32,970 nt of DNA from Bacteroides sp. (GCA_030640625.1 DAOWJB010000270.1:1-32970), one strand, 5' to 3'; counted from the first letter of the stretch, positions 1-9,319 are shown. Notes: generated from the sequence alone by a model not told the origin. A program made the numbers and translations.

Positions 1-3000
1 AGCCGGCAAAATGGGCAAGATATTACCTGCACCCCCTTGCTGCAATTGAACGGAGTAGCAAGTGCAGACGGCGGGCGGCTAAGGGTTAACAGGGTCCAGG
101 TTAACGGAGTAAACAGGCAGTTTGACCTGATAGCCGATACCGGATCCTTTTTTGGGACCCTCTCCGGTGATGAGGTGATCATCAGCGGGAATATGGCAGA
201 ACGGCTTGAGGTAGGAGTGGGTGATTTTATCGTGCTGAGAATCCAGAAGGCCAGTGTTATGCCGTTGAATGCTCCTTTTGTATCAGCCACCCATACCACT
301 GTCTCAGCCAGGGTCCGCGTTAAGGCCATTGCCGGATTAACTGAACTGGGACGATTCAGCCTGAAGATCTCCCAGACTGCTCCCTTCAACGTTTTCGTTA
401 ACCTGGACTACCTGAACCAGGCAATGGACCTTGAGGACAAAGCAAACCATATTTTAATATCCCATGAGGTTCCCCTGGATCAGGATCAGGTTACTGCTTC
501 TCTCCGGAAGGTCTGGCATCCTGAAGATGCCGGGTTAATGATCCGGAACATCCCTGACTTAAAAGAGACCGAGCTGTATTCCGAACGGGTTTTCATTGAA
601 CCGGCCATCATCGATGCATTTCAAAAGGTGAGCGCAAATCAGCAATATGTGCTGACCTATTTCGTGAACAGCATCACAGCCGGTGAAAACCAAACACCCT
701 ATTCCTTCATTTCGACTCTGCCAGGCGAGCAATCGGCTGACAAAAAGACGGGCGAAAAGACCCTCAGTGAGGACGGGATAGTGGTTAATGAATGGCTGGC
801 ATCCGATCTGGGGGTAATCCCAGGTGATACCATCAGGCTTGATTATTTTGTGCCTGGTCCCTTACGGAGGCTGGAGGAGCATTCCATCCCATTGAAGGTT
901 GAAGGCATTGTACCCATGGAGGGCAGGTACGGGGACATGAACCTGATGCCTGACCTGCCAGGTCTTTCAGATGCAGGCCATTGCCGTGACTGGGAAGCAG
1001 GAATACCCATTGACCTTGAAAAGATACGTGACAAGGACGAGGATTATTGGAACAGGTATAAGGGCACTCCAAAGGCTTTTATCTCCATAATTACTGCAGA
1101 AAAGATATGGCAAAACAGGTTTGGAGACTATACAGCCATCAGGTTTCCTTCTTCCATGGTTGAAAATGAATTGCTGGTGAAAGCTTTCCAGGATCACCTG
1201 GATCCTGGCGACCTGGGCATCCGGGCAGAATTTGTACGAAAATCAGGGATGGAAGCGGCACGCAATGGAGTGGATTTCAGCCAGTTATTTATCGCACTTA
1301 GTTTTTTTATTCTGATTTCAAGCATCATCCTTACAGCCCTTCTGTTTCATCTCAACCTGACAAACAGGATCTCACAGGCCGGTACCATGGCAACCTGGGG
1401 CTATTCAAAACGGCTGATCAAACGTATTTTTCTGCTGGAGGGTGGATTTATTGCCATTCTTGGTGGCATCCCGGGTATTTTACTGGCCATCCTCTATACC
1501 CGGTTTGTATTTAACATGCTGGAAAGAGTGTGGTCTGATATCGTAAGGACCAGTGTCCTGGAGATTTCCATTCAGTCCCTTACCCTGATCAGCGGTTTCC
1601 TGATCTGTATCTTGATCTCCTGGATAACCATATACATTATATTGCGAAGGAATCTCAGGAAAGAGATTGTTCAAATCCAGCGAAACCTGAAAACTCCTTA
1701 CAGAAGCCAGTCAGGCCTCCTCAGGTTGCTCCCGGGATCACTGGCAGCATTGATCTCGATAGTACTTGTATTTACCCAGGCAATCAGTGGAGGAGAATGG
1801 AGCACTCCTGTTTTTCTCATGGCCGGTGGAATGCTTTTCCTGTCTATGATGCTGTTCACGGGCCAGTTATTACGCCTTCCACAGCAAAGCCAATCCTCCA
1901 GTCTCAGGGTCCACCAGATTGTCCGGCGAAATATTTCCAGGAACAGGCAGCGCAGCCTTACCATCATCCTGTTGTTTGCCCTGGGTACATTCAGCGTAAT
2001 TCTGACGGGGTCAAACAGGCGGGATCCAGGCAGGGAAATGATTGACAAAAAAGGAGGTACAGGTGGATTTCAATATTTTGCGGAAGCAACCATCCCTATC
2101 CTGCATGATCTGAACGATCCGGTTGTCAGGGTTGAATCCGGACTGGAGGGCAATTACTCTTTTGTCCAGTTCCGTAAAAATGATGGAGACGATGCCAGCT
2201 GTCTGAATCTTAACAGGATCAGTAGGCCGGTCCTGCTCGGAGTGGATCCTGCCTCAATGGAAGGAAGGTTTAGTTTTGTGGCCTCGACCCCGGATCTCGA
2301 ACCGGCACATCCCTGGGGGTCTCTGGAGAAGGAGCTTGATGGGGGACTCATCCCTGCTATTGCAGACCAGACCATGATTCAATGGGGACTTGGCAAAAAG
2401 ATGGGAGATACACTTTTCTATCAGAATGAAAGGGGTGATACCCTGAGGATAAAACTGATCGGAGGGATTGCCCCATCAGTGCTGCAGGGGAATATGATCA
2501 TCGCTGATAAGCATTTTTTAAATAATTTCCCCTCCTCCAGCGGTGCCTCCCTGTACCTTGTTGAGGTGTTGCCGGGCGACAGCATTGATCCGGGGATTGA
2601 TCTGACCCGGGCTTACAGGGACAACGGGTGGTATATGACCCAATCTGCTGCCAGGCTGGCTGAATTTGAGTCCGTACAGAATACCTATCTTTCCATTTTT
2701 ACATTCCTTGGTGTACTGGCTTTATTGCTGGGTACGGTTGGTTTGGGTATAGTGCTTGTACGCAACATCATAGAGCGCAGGAATGAGATCGGATTATACC
2801 AGGCCTTGGGATATGGTGCAAGGCATATCTTCAGGATCTTTTTCCTGGAATACTTTTGGCTGATCAGTATCGGGATCCTGACCGGATTTTTTGCTGCGCT
2901 ACTGGCATCTCTGCCGGGATTTATCTCACTGGATTTTATGCAGGTCTTTAAAAGTGTCGGTCTCATCCTGCTTATCCTGTTTGCCAACAGCATATGCTGG

Positions 3001-3063
3001 ATAAGCATTTTTATCCTGGCCAATTTACGGAAGAGGTCACTTGCAGAACTTGGTCAGGAATGA
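1..3063 (+). CDS. FtsX-family ABC transporter permease, 5' end outside window
   Basis: Large inner-membrane permease of the FtsX/MacB type; such proteins work with a separate ATPase to drive lipoprotein release, export or other mechanotransmission across the envelope. The listed ORF begins at a TTG at 37, but the frame is open from base 1, so the true start is upstream and the protein exceeds 1,020 residues. From the residue numbers of the listed ORF: a long extracytoplasmic region fills about 1-410, a block of hydrophobic segments lies near 417-438, 465-492, 508-535, 565-612 and 646-666, a second extracytoplasmic domain follows, and three more segments lie near 885-910, 930-955 and 970-995. 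This is the two-FtsX-domain arrangement. No ATPase gene is visible, so it should lie upstream. A hairpin follows the stop. The substrate cannot be read from sequence. Confidence 0.85.
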   Translation, partial: SRQNGQDITCTPLLQLNGVASADGGRLRVNRVQVNGVNRQFDLIADTGSFFGTLSGDEVIISGNMAERLEVGVGDFIVLRIQKASVMPLNAPFVSATHTTVSARVRVKAIAGLTELGRFSLKISQTAPFNVFVNLDYLNQAMDLEDKANHILISHEVPLDQDQVTASLRKVWHPEDAGLMIRNIPDLKETELYSERVFIEPAIIDAFQKVSANQQYVLTYFVNSITAGENQTPYSFISTLPGEQSADKKTGEKTLSEDGIVVNEWLASDLGVIPGDTIRLDYFVPGPLRRLEEHSIPLKVEGIVPMEGRYGDMNLMPDLPGLSDAGHCRDWEAGIPIDLEKIRDKDEDYWNRYKGTPKAFISIITAEKIWQNRFGDYTAIRFPSSMVENELLVKAFQDHLDPGDLGIRAEFVRKSGMEAARNGVDFSQLFIALSFFILISSIILTALLFHLNLTNRISQAGTMATWGYSKRLIKRIFLLEGGFIAILGGIPGILLAILYTRFVFNMLERVWSDIVRTSVLEISIQSLTLISGFLICILISWITIYIILRRNLRKEIVQIQRNLKTPYRSQSGLLRLLPGSLAALISIVLVFTQAISGGEWSTPVFLMAGGMLFLSMMLFTGQLLRLPQQSQSSSLRVHQIVRRNISRNRQRSLTIILLFALGTFSVILTGSNRRDPGREMIDKKGGTGGFQYFAEATIPILHDLNDPVVRVESGLEGNYSFVQFRKNDGDDASCLNLNRISRPVLLGVDPASMEGRFSFVASTPDLEPAHPWGSLEKELDGGLIPAIADQTMIQWGLGKKMGDTLFYQNERGDTLRIKLIGGIAPSVLQGNMIIADKHFLNNFPSSSGASLYLVEVLPGDSIDPGIDLTRAYRDNGWYMTQSAARLAEFESVQNTYLSIFTFLGVLALLLGTVGLGIVLVRNIIERRNEIGLYQALGYGARHIFRIFFLEYFWLISIGILTGFFAALLASLPGFISLDFMQVFKSVGLILLILFANSICWISIFILANLRKRSLAELGQE

Positions 3064-3066
3064 CCA

Positions 3067-3093
3067 GGAATTCTTTGATAATGAAAGAATTCC
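3067..3093. terminator. Perfect 10-bp inverted repeat between convergent genes
   Basis: GGAATTCTTT and AAAGAATTCC are exact reverse complements separated by the 7-base loop GATAATG. The repeat starts 4 bases after the permease stop and lies in the 67-base gap before the stop of the convergent NIPSNAP gene. The position suggests a bidirectional terminator. There is no long T-run after the stem on the plus strand, so efficiency is unknown. Confidence 0.55.
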
Positions 3094-3130
3094 CTGCTTC
3101 CCTTAGCGAGTTCCAGCTTTCCCGCTGAAT

Positions 3131-3922
3131 TTAGAAATCAGAATAGTCTGTATGATGAAGCAGGATGATATCAATCTCCGAAACATTGTTCTGGTATTCT
3201 TCCATGGAACTGATTTTTTCCCATACCGGATGTTCCCTGAATTTTGCCCAGTGCTCTTCTCGCGATTCCATATTGGAAAAACTTGTCATATACATAAGGT
3301 TGGGCATACGGCTTCCTGATAACACTTCTGCATAGAATACGGCATTGAATTCCAGTTTTTCAAAAAGGCTTACTTCCCCGCCTTCATTAAACATATGTAC
3401 TTTGTTGACCAGGGTATTCTCTGTGTAACTCTCATAACTGCGCAATTCATAGATTCTTTCTTCGGGTGGAGAATCCAGTTTAGGAACACTGGCTTGCGGC
3501 TGGTAATCGAAAGCATGCAATATTATCGATTCGAGACGTATGTATGGAGGATCATCATATGCTGCCTCCAGGTATGCCTTTCCGTCTGTATGATATGCCT
3601 TATCCAGTTCCAGTTTCCCCTCAAGCTGGGCAAATTGTTCAAGTGTTTTAAAGGGAATGAACACGTAAATCTTTTGTTCAGCTGCTTCATCACTTTCCAC
3701 GGGTTTAAACACACCCACATTCTCTATACCCGCCCTGTGCAGTGCTGGCAGGTAGGCTTCTTTCAGGTAAGTATCGATCCGGCCTTCCTGTGATGCGTCA
3801 AGGTAATGATAGATCCTGATCTGATAATACTCTTTAGTGGTCTTGGCAGCATTCACAGTTAACGGAATGATGAATATCAAACTGCACAAAATATGGCATA
3901 ATAGTTGGACCGGTCTTTTCAT
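3131..3922 (-). CDS. Secreted NIPSNAP family protein
   Basis: A 263-residue protein with an N-terminal signal peptide (MKRPVQLLCHILCSLIF..., cleavage probably near VNA-A). The mature part looks like two NIPSNAP-type ferredoxin-like domains: one near residues 32-140 starting YYQIRIYHYLD, the other near 155-262 starting ERIYELRSYES and ending with the DIILLHHTDYSDF tail. NIPSNAP domains are small dimeric alpha-beta barrels. Secreted two-domain versions are frequent in Bacteroidota and planctomycetes beside sugar-catabolic genes, but their reaction is not established. It diverges from the PQQ-like cluster across a 131-base promoter region and converges on the permease. The start is supported by the lysine-plus-hydrophobic signal directly after the ATG. 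Confidence 0.8.
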   Translation of the reverse strand: MKRPVQLLCHILCSLIFIIPLTVNAAKTTKEYYQIRIYHYLDASQEGRIDTYLKEAYLPALHRAGIENVGVFKPVESDEAAEQKIYVFIPFKTLEQFAQLEGKLELDKAYHTDGKAYLEAAYDDPPYIRLESIILHAFDYQPQASVPKLDSPPEERIYELRSYESYTENTLVNKVHMFNEGGEVSLFEKLEFNAVFYAEVLSGSRMPNLMYMTSFSNMESREEHWAKFREHPVWEKISSMEEYQNNVSEIDIILLHHTDYSDF

Positions 3923-3994
3923 GGTTTTGTTTGTTTTTAAAGATTATGAATTATCTCAATATACTGAAAAAAAGCTTCAGATTGTCAATATGTA

Positions 3995-4025
3995 TTTGTT
4001 CATTCCTTTTTTCCGTTTATTTTAG
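3995..4025 (+). promoter_or_regulatory. Putative Bacteroidota-type promoter for the PQQ-like cluster
   Basis: TTTG at 3995-3998, a 19-base spacer, then TATTTTAG at 4018-4025. The Bacteroidota consensus is TTTG or TTG, 17-23 bases, then TAnnTTTG, so the -7 box has one mismatch. Transcription would start about 20 bases before the ATG at 4054. This is a visual match only. Confidence 0.35.
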
Positions 4026-4053
4026 GCGATCCATTTTACCAATTAAAATTGCA

Positions 4054-4404
4054 ATGAGAAAGTTTGTGATGATAGTATTGTGCCCTGTTTTCCTGTTGTC
4101 CGCAACGGCACAGGAACCCACGAAATGGCGTGGGCCCTCGGCCAACGGTATTTATCCTGAAAAGGGCTTGTTAAGGGAATGGCCTGAGGATGGACCTGAA
4201 ATGCTGTGGCATTATGAGGGACTTGGTGAGGGATTCTCTTCCCCCGTAATGGCCAATGGAAAGATTTATGTTTCTGGAATGGTAGATAATACCGGGCATA
4301 TTTTTGTCCTCAGTGATGAGGGGTTGTTCATGGATCAATTTACATATGGAGAGGAGTTCCATGTGAGGCATGGCAATGTTCTGATGGCTTTTAAAATTAA
4401 ATAA
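4054..4404 (+). pseudogene. PQQ-like beta-propeller gene with in-frame internal deletion
   Basis: The ORF track starts at 3931, but the signal peptide begins at the ATG at 4054 (MRKFVMIVLCPVFLLSATAQ), giving 116 residues. Residues 20-103 match the start of the downstream paralogue almost position by position (EPTKWRGPSANGIYPEKGLL versus EPTQWRGPESKGIYPDKGLL). After YGEEFH the protein jumps to VRHGNVLMAFKIK, the counterpart of the paralogue's last residues VRHGSVLMAYKIK. By alignment to that paralogue about 286 codons are missing, an exact multiple of three, with the junction near 4362/4363. What is left is one or two propeller strands plus the closing strand, too little for a propeller. It could still make a small secreted protein, so calling it a pseudogene is inference. 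Confidence 0.8.
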
Positions 4405-4430
4405 TCTAAGAAACCACAAATAGTTTGATC

Positions 4431-5636
4431 ATGAAAAGAATTTTTATTGCATTAGGAATTATATTAAGTACACTGGCATCGGCCCAGGAACCAACACAGT
4501 GGAGAGGACCTGAAAGCAAAGGGATCTATCCGGATAAGGGGCTGTTGAAGGAGTGGCCTGCTGAAGGACCTGAAATGCTCTGGCATGCTGACGGACTGGG
4601 TCAGGGGCATTCATCCCCTGTTTTCGCCAAGGGCAAAATTTATATTACTGGTATGCTAAATAATATTGGACATATTTTTGTTCTCAGCAATGAAGGCAAG
4701 TTATTAAGTAAGTTTCCATATGGTGAGGATTTCCATGAAAGTTACGCGGGATCCCGTTCATCTCCCACTGTTGTTGGAGACCTGCTGTATGTTCTGAGTG
4801 GCCAGGGATTATTGGTCTGCATGAATGTCCATGATGGCAAGATCCAGTGGTCCAAAAACCTGTTCAGGGATTTTGACGGGAGGAACATTACCTGGGGGAT
4901 CACAGAAACGGTTTTAGTGGATGGGAATACTGTGTATTGTACCCCGGGTGGATCAAAACATAATGTGGTGGCATTGGACCGTTTTACAGGAAATGTAAAG
5001 TGGACAAGCAGGGGCAAAGGAAATCTTTCAGCTTATTGTACACCGCTGCTGGTAAATCTGCCTGCTGCAAAGGTCCTTGTCACACATACCGCCAGTAATA
5101 TAATTGGGATAAATGCTTCCGATGGTACCCTATTGTGGTCACAACATCATCCTAACCAGTACTCGGTACACGCCAATACACCCATTTATCATGATGGAGC
5201 AATATATTGTTTCAGTGGATACGGGCGAGGAGGTGTAATGATCGAGCTAGATAACAGGGGAAACAAGCTGAATATTAAATGGACCGAAAAAAGCCTGGAC
5301 AGCCGGATGGGAGGCGCGGTTCTTATCGATGGATACATTTATGGATCCGGCGATAATGGACGCAGCTGGAAATGCCTTGACTGGAACACAGGGAAAAAAC
5401 AATATGAGTCCACACTCATTGGAAATGGTGTGGTTATCTTTGCCGACGGAATGTTGTTTTGTTATAGCCAGCGTGGAGAGCTTGCCATGGTACGGGCAAA
5501 TCCTGATCAGTTCAAAGTGGCTGGCAAGACCAGGGTAAGCATGGGCTCGGGTCAGCACTGGGCACATCCGGTGATTGACAATGGACGCCTGTTTGTCAGG
5601 CATGGCAGTGTATTGATGGCCTATAAAATCAAATAA
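4431..5636 (+). CDS. Secreted PQQ-like beta-propeller repeat protein
   Basis: A 401-residue exported protein from the PQQ-binding-like propeller superfamily. The track start is a TTG two codons upstream; the ATG at 4431 is preferred because it directly precedes the signal peptide MKRIFIALGIILSTLASA, cleaved before QEPTQW. The mature protein opens with the WRGP...GIYPDKGLL segment and carries repeated W/Y-rich strands such as GKIQWSKNLF, GNVKWTSRGKG and GTLLWSQHHP, typical of PQQ-like blades (roughly seven). The closing strand is FVRHGSVLMAYKIK. Related proteins include alcohol dehydrogenase PQQ domains and BamB, but no dehydrogenase catalytic or haem domain is present, so binding of PQQ is not implied. 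It lies 26 bases after the truncated paralogue and 10 bases before the next propeller gene, consistent with one transcript. Confidence 0.85.
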   Translation: MKRIFIALGIILSTLASAQEPTQWRGPESKGIYPDKGLLKEWPAEGPEMLWHADGLGQGHSSPVFAKGKIYITGMLNNIGHIFVLSNEGKLLSKFPYGEDFHESYAGSRSSPTVVGDLLYVLSGQGLLVCMNVHDGKIQWSKNLFRDFDGRNITWGITETVLVDGNTVYCTPGGSKHNVVALDRFTGNVKWTSRGKGNLSAYCTPLLVNLPAAKVLVTHTASNIIGINASDGTLLWSQHHPNQYSVHANTPIYHDGAIYCFSGYGRGGVMIELDNRGNKLNIKWTEKSLDSRMGGAVLIDGYIYGSGDNGRSWKCLDWNTGKKQYESTLIGNGVVIFADGMLFCYSQRGELAMVRANPDQFKVAGKTRVSMGSGQHWAHPVIDNGRLFVRHGSVLMAYKIK

Positions 5637-5646
5637 ATTCCAAGAA

Positions 5647-7002
5647 ATGTTTTCACGCATTCTTTGTGCCAGTTTGGTACTAGCATTCCTTTGCTTTCCG
5701 GAAATAACCGCGCAGACAGATTATAAGGAACAATGGCCCGGATTTCGGGGACCCTACGCAGTCGGCATTGTTGACAATGCCAATACACCCATAGAATGGA
5801 ATGCCGAGAGCGGAAAAAACATTAAATGGAAAACGAGGATCCCCGGACTGGGGCATTCATGTCCCGTGATCTGGGATGATTATCTTTTCGTAACAACCGC
5901 GGTCAGCGGCTCAGGAGAAGATTATCTGAAAGTTGGCCTGTATGGCGACATTGATATGGTTGATGATGAATCGGTCCACGAGTTTAAAGTGTATTGTCTC
6001 AATAAAAACACGGGTGAGATCATATGGGAACACCTTTCCCACAAAGGAGTGCCCAAGACCAAACGGCATACCAAATCCTCGCAGGCCAACTGTACCCCTG
6101 TCACGGATGGGAAACACCTGGTGGTGTATTTTGGTTCGGAGGGACTGTTCTGTTATGATCTGAAAGGGAAATTGCTATGGCAAAAGGACCTTGGTGTGAT
6201 CAATGCCGGACCATATACCGAGCCGGATGTGGAATGGGGAATCGCCAGTTCACCGGTAATACATAAAGAGAAGATCATTATTCAATGTGATGTCACCGGG
6301 GAGAATTTCCTGGCCTTGTTCGACCTGGAAAACGGAGAGGAGATCTGGCGGACACACAGGGATGAGGTATCAACATGGTGTACACCGGCCATATATGAAA
6401 AAAACGGCAGGACACAGATCATCGTCAACGGATTTAAGCATATGGGTGGCTATGATTTTGATACAGGCAAGGAGATATGGAAGATGAGCGGAGGAGGTGA
6501 CGCACCAGTCCCAACGCCGGTCATTGCACATGAACTGATTTTTCTGAACAATGCACATGGCAGGTACTCACCCATTTACGTCGTGAAGCCTGAGGCAAAA
6601 GGTGATATAACGCTGGACAAGGACAGTACTACAAATGAGTACATTGTCTGGAGCATCGAACGTGGCGGCGCCTACATGCAAACACCCCTGATCTATGGGG
6701 AATATCTCTATAATTTGCGGGGCAACGGTTCACTGAGCTGTTTTCATGCTACCACCGGGGAGTTAATGTATAAGCAGAGTCTCGGGGTCAGTGGCGGTGT
6801 GACTGCCTCAGGAATCGCCTCTGACGGAAAACTTTATTTTACCTCAGAAAATGGATATGTTTATGTAGTGAAAGCCGGTCCGGAATATGAACGCCTGGCC
6901 AAGAATAACATGGATGACATCTGCATGGCCACCCCGGCTATTTCAAAAGGGTGCATTTATTTCCGTACGGCAAAGTACCTGATTGCTGTTTCAGCGGAAT
7001 AG
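5647..7002 (+). CDS. Secreted PQQ-like beta-propeller protein, second subfamily
   Basis: A 451-residue exported protein with signal peptide MFSRILCASLVLAFLCFPEITAQ. The mature N-terminus is QWPGFRGPYAVGI...IEWNAESGKNIKWKT, different from the WRGP...GIYP opening of its neighbours and typical of a second PQQ-like subfamily common in planctomycetes and Bacteroidota. Blade-like strands recur, for example GEIIWEHLSHKG, GKLLWQKDLGV, GEEIWRTHRDE and GKEIWKMSGGG. No catalytic domain is visible. The gene starts 10 bases after the preceding propeller gene, so translation is probably coupled. It converges on the fourth propeller gene with a 42-base gap. Its ligand or partner is unknown; location in the periplasm or outside the cell follows from the signal peptide. 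Confidence 0.83.
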   Translation: MFSRILCASLVLAFLCFPEITAQTDYKEQWPGFRGPYAVGIVDNANTPIEWNAESGKNIKWKTRIPGLGHSCPVIWDDYLFVTTAVSGSGEDYLKVGLYGDIDMVDDESVHEFKVYCLNKNTGEIIWEHLSHKGVPKTKRHTKSSQANCTPVTDGKHLVVYFGSEGLFCYDLKGKLLWQKDLGVINAGPYTEPDVEWGIASSPVIHKEKIIIQCDVTGENFLALFDLENGEEIWRTHRDEVSTWCTPAIYEKNGRTQIIVNGFKHMGGYDFDTGKEIWKMSGGGDAPVPTPVIAHELIFLNNAHGRYSPIYVVKPEAKGDITLDKDSTTNEYIVWSIERGGAYMQTPLIYGEYLYNLRGNGSLSCFHATTGELMYKQSLGVSGGVTASGIASDGKLYFTSENGYVYVVKAGPEYERLAKNNMDDICMATPAISKGCIYFRTAKYLIAVSAE

Positions 7003-7044
7003 TTATTATCCCTAACCAGCAGGCCAGCCTGTATTGATGTGAAA

Positions 7045-8301
7045 TTATTCGCTGATATTATAGGCGGTTACAGTCTCTCCGTGCCGGATATATAAGATAC
7101 TGTTACCGATAGTGGGATGGGCCCAATGCGGACCACTTCCCGGCTTATACTGGAAAGAACTGATTACCTGGAAATTATCAGGATTGGGATTGACCAGTCC
7201 CACAAATCCGCGCTTTTCCTCATAAACAATGAGTTTGCCATCAGCAGCAATAATGGAACCCTTATTGTTCCACTTTTTATCATACATGATTTCTCCGGTT
7301 TCCCAATTAATACATGCCCAATTCCCCTTGCTGTTATTGATCCAGGTAGATCCGTATATATAACCATCAAGGAGCACGATTCCTCCATGGTGTGTATCCA
7401 GCACAGGCTGCTTCCAGACCAGGCTGATCCCGGAACCGTCGGGCAACAGCTCAAACATGGCTGAGGTATGATTATAACCGCTTGTAATAAAAAGCCGGCC
7501 GTCTCGGTACAGTGGACTGACAGCATTGATATAGATACCCTGGGAATGACTGAGTGATTTATCCAGTTCGCTGTAATTGTATGTCCACAGTATTTCACCA
7601 TTTTCCGAGTCTACTCCAATTAAATAATTCCTCAATACATTGACAATGATCCTTTTATCCCCTTTTTTAATCAGAATGGGAGATACATATGCGGTAGTAT
7701 CATGAATTGTCTCGCTGGTCCAGATAGTCTCTCCGCTTTCTTTATCCAATGCAACCATGGTGGTTAAATGTCCAGCTGGCGTATAAATAACCTTATTATC
7801 AACCAATAATGGTGATTCAGCAATCTCCCATGTGGCATAAAGTCCTTTAAAACTTTCAAATGCATCTACATGCCATTTAATTTGTTGCTGTGAGGCATCC
7901 ACACAAACGACCTCTCCCCGTCCGCTTATGAGGTATACCTTGTCTCCCTCAACGGTAGGTGTGGCACGGGTCTCCTTGAAAGAGCGACGAGGGGACAGCC
8001 CATAGGGGATTTGCCATATGGGATTTCCGTTTGCTGCTTCAATGGCAGTCAAATATTCAATGCTATCTTTTCTGCCGGTTGCATAGATAATCCCATTGTA
8101 CACTGATAAGGATGAAAAACCTTTTCCGATTCCCTCCATTTTCCAGAGGAGATCGGGGCCCTCTTCTGCCCATTTATCCAGAAGGCCCTTATCGGGATAG
8201 ATCCCGTTCCGTTCCGGGCCACGCCATTGTGCAATGTCCTGCCCTGCAAGCAAATTGGGGAACAGAAAAAAAACAATCAGTAGATATCTGAATTTATTCA
8301 T
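7045..8301 (-). CDS. Secreted PQQ-like beta-propeller repeat protein, reverse strand
   Basis: A 418-residue exported protein with signal peptide MNKFRYLLIVFFLFPNLLAG followed by QDIAQWRGPERNGIYPDKGLL, which places it in the same subfamily as the forward genes at 4054 and 4431. Blade strands such as GNPIWQIPYG, QQIKWHVDAF, GETIWTSETI and GEILWTYNYS repeat along its length, and it closes with LYIRHGETVTAYNIS, equivalent to the VRHG...MAYKI end of the paralogue. It is full length compared with the 401-residue copy. It is transcribed towards the forward cluster from a 132-base region shared divergently with the broken CBM9-like gene. The inverted third copy suggests duplication followed by inversion, or insertion of the other subfamily member between copies. 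Confidence 0.85.
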   Translation of the reverse strand: MNKFRYLLIVFFLFPNLLAGQDIAQWRGPERNGIYPDKGLLDKWAEEGPDLLWKMEGIGKGFSSLSVYNGIIYATGRKDSIEYLTAIEAANGNPIWQIPYGLSPRRSFKETRATPTVEGDKVYLISGRGEVVCVDASQQQIKWHVDAFESFKGLYATWEIAESPLLVDNKVIYTPAGHLTTMVALDKESGETIWTSETIHDTTAYVSPILIKKGDKRIIVNVLRNYLIGVDSENGEILWTYNYSELDKSLSHSQGIYINAVSPLYRDGRLFITSGYNHTSAMFELLPDGSGISLVWKQPVLDTHHGGIVLLDGYIYGSTWINNSKGNWACINWETGEIMYDKKWNNKGSIIAADGKLIVYEEKRGFVGLVNPNPDNFQVISSFQYKPGSGPHWAHPTIGNSILYIRHGETVTAYNISE

Positions 8302-8343
8302 TTTCTTTGGGTGAATGTTTTTAAGTTATATGAAATTGATCAA

Positions 8344-8351
8344 CAAAATTA
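8344..8351 (-). promoter_or_regulatory. Putative -7 element for the reverse PQQ-like gene
   Basis: Read on the minus strand the sequence is TAATTTTG, a full match to the Bacteroidota -7 consensus TAnnTTTG, about 42 bases before the ATG. No convincing TTG lies at the usual -33 spacing, so support is partial. Confidence 0.3.
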
Positions 8352-8433
8352 TTTCTTTCCTCAAAAATCAGCGGTATAAATTTAGACAGAATGATTAACT
8401 TGACCCTTAAGCCACTTAACTTACCTACATAAA

Positions 8434-9223
8434 ATGAAAAAATACGGATGTTCTGAAGATGCTATTGCTCATTATACATGTTTGCAAGTCCCAGAAACCA
8501 TTATCATTGATGGAAACCTTAATAAACCTGTCTGGCAAAAAGCCGTTAAATCACCCCGCTTTGTGGGACAGGGACTACCTCTACATTGGTTTCTGGGTAG
8601 AAGAACCCTATGTGGAGGCCCATCTGAAGGAAAGGGATGATATCATTTTCAGGGAGAATGATATTGAGGTTTTGATAGACGGAGGGGATTGTTATTATGA
8701 ATTTGAAATCAATGCACTGGGTACAATATATGAAGTATTCTTTATTTGGCAGGATGCATATAAAAAAAACAGCCGGTTTGATGTGCCCGAGTTTGATCTG
8801 CTTTCTCGCAAGGCACTTTCCTTTGGTGGCGATTACGACCGCAATCCGGAATCATTTTGGTGGGGCAGGCATCCTAGGAAATGCAGGTGGGCTTTCCTTG
8901 ACTGGGATTTCCCGGGACTTTTATCAGCAGTACGGGTGGATGGAAAAATAAATGACAACAGCACACCTGATAAGGGTTGGAGTGTAGAACTGGCTTTTCC
9001 ATGGGAAGGGATGAAATGGCTCGCATGCGGAAGATCACTACCTCCACAGGATGGGGAAACCTGGCGGATCTTCTTCGGGCGCTTTCAAAGATTCCATAAT
9101 GCTGGAAATGAAGTACAACCCCATCCGGCCTGGGCATGGAACAGACATGGTGTTTATGATACCCATATACCGGAATGTTTCACCAATGTGCATTTTTCGG
9201 ATGAGCATCTACAACTTGACTAA
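8434..9223 (+). pseudogene. CBM9-like carbohydrate-binding family protein, frameshifted by a deletion
   Basis: Two overlapping ORFs are parts of one gene. The first frame (from the ATG at 8434) reads YTCLQVPETIIIDGNLNKPVWQKA..SPRFV, the N-terminal strand block of CBM9-like family proteins. The second frame takes over at about 8558-8566 with ALWDRDYLYIGFWVEEP and runs to the stop at 9223, including YYEFEINALGTIYE and GWSVELAFPWEGM, also family hallmarks. From memory of the family roughly 20 residues normally lie between the two blocks, so a deletion that is not a multiple of three is more likely than a single-base error. No signal peptide is seen at the start. Intact relatives bind or process glycans outside the cell. 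The translated second frame alone (254 residues from 8459) has no sensible start. Confidence 0.75.
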
Positions 9224-9319
9224 AAGTTTTGTTAATGCGCCCATTCCAGCATTATATTAATTTAAGCATGTCCCTGTATTTTAGTATATTTAATTTGCTT
9301 TACCTTACCCCAATCGGCA

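Noticed and set aside
7003-7044. CAGGC-CA-GCCTG repeat between convergent PQQ-like genes as terminator
   Set aside because: Five-base arms with a two-base loop cannot form a stable hairpin and no T-run follows.
8434-8640. Programmed frameshift between the two CBM9-like frames
   Set aside because: No slippery heptamer or downstream structure is seen at 8558-8568, and the expected linker residues are missing, so a deletion explains it better.
9224-9319. Promoter for the sigma gene with TAATTTGC as -7 box
   Set aside because: The spacing inside the box is one base short of TAnnTTTG and no TTG lies at a proper distance.
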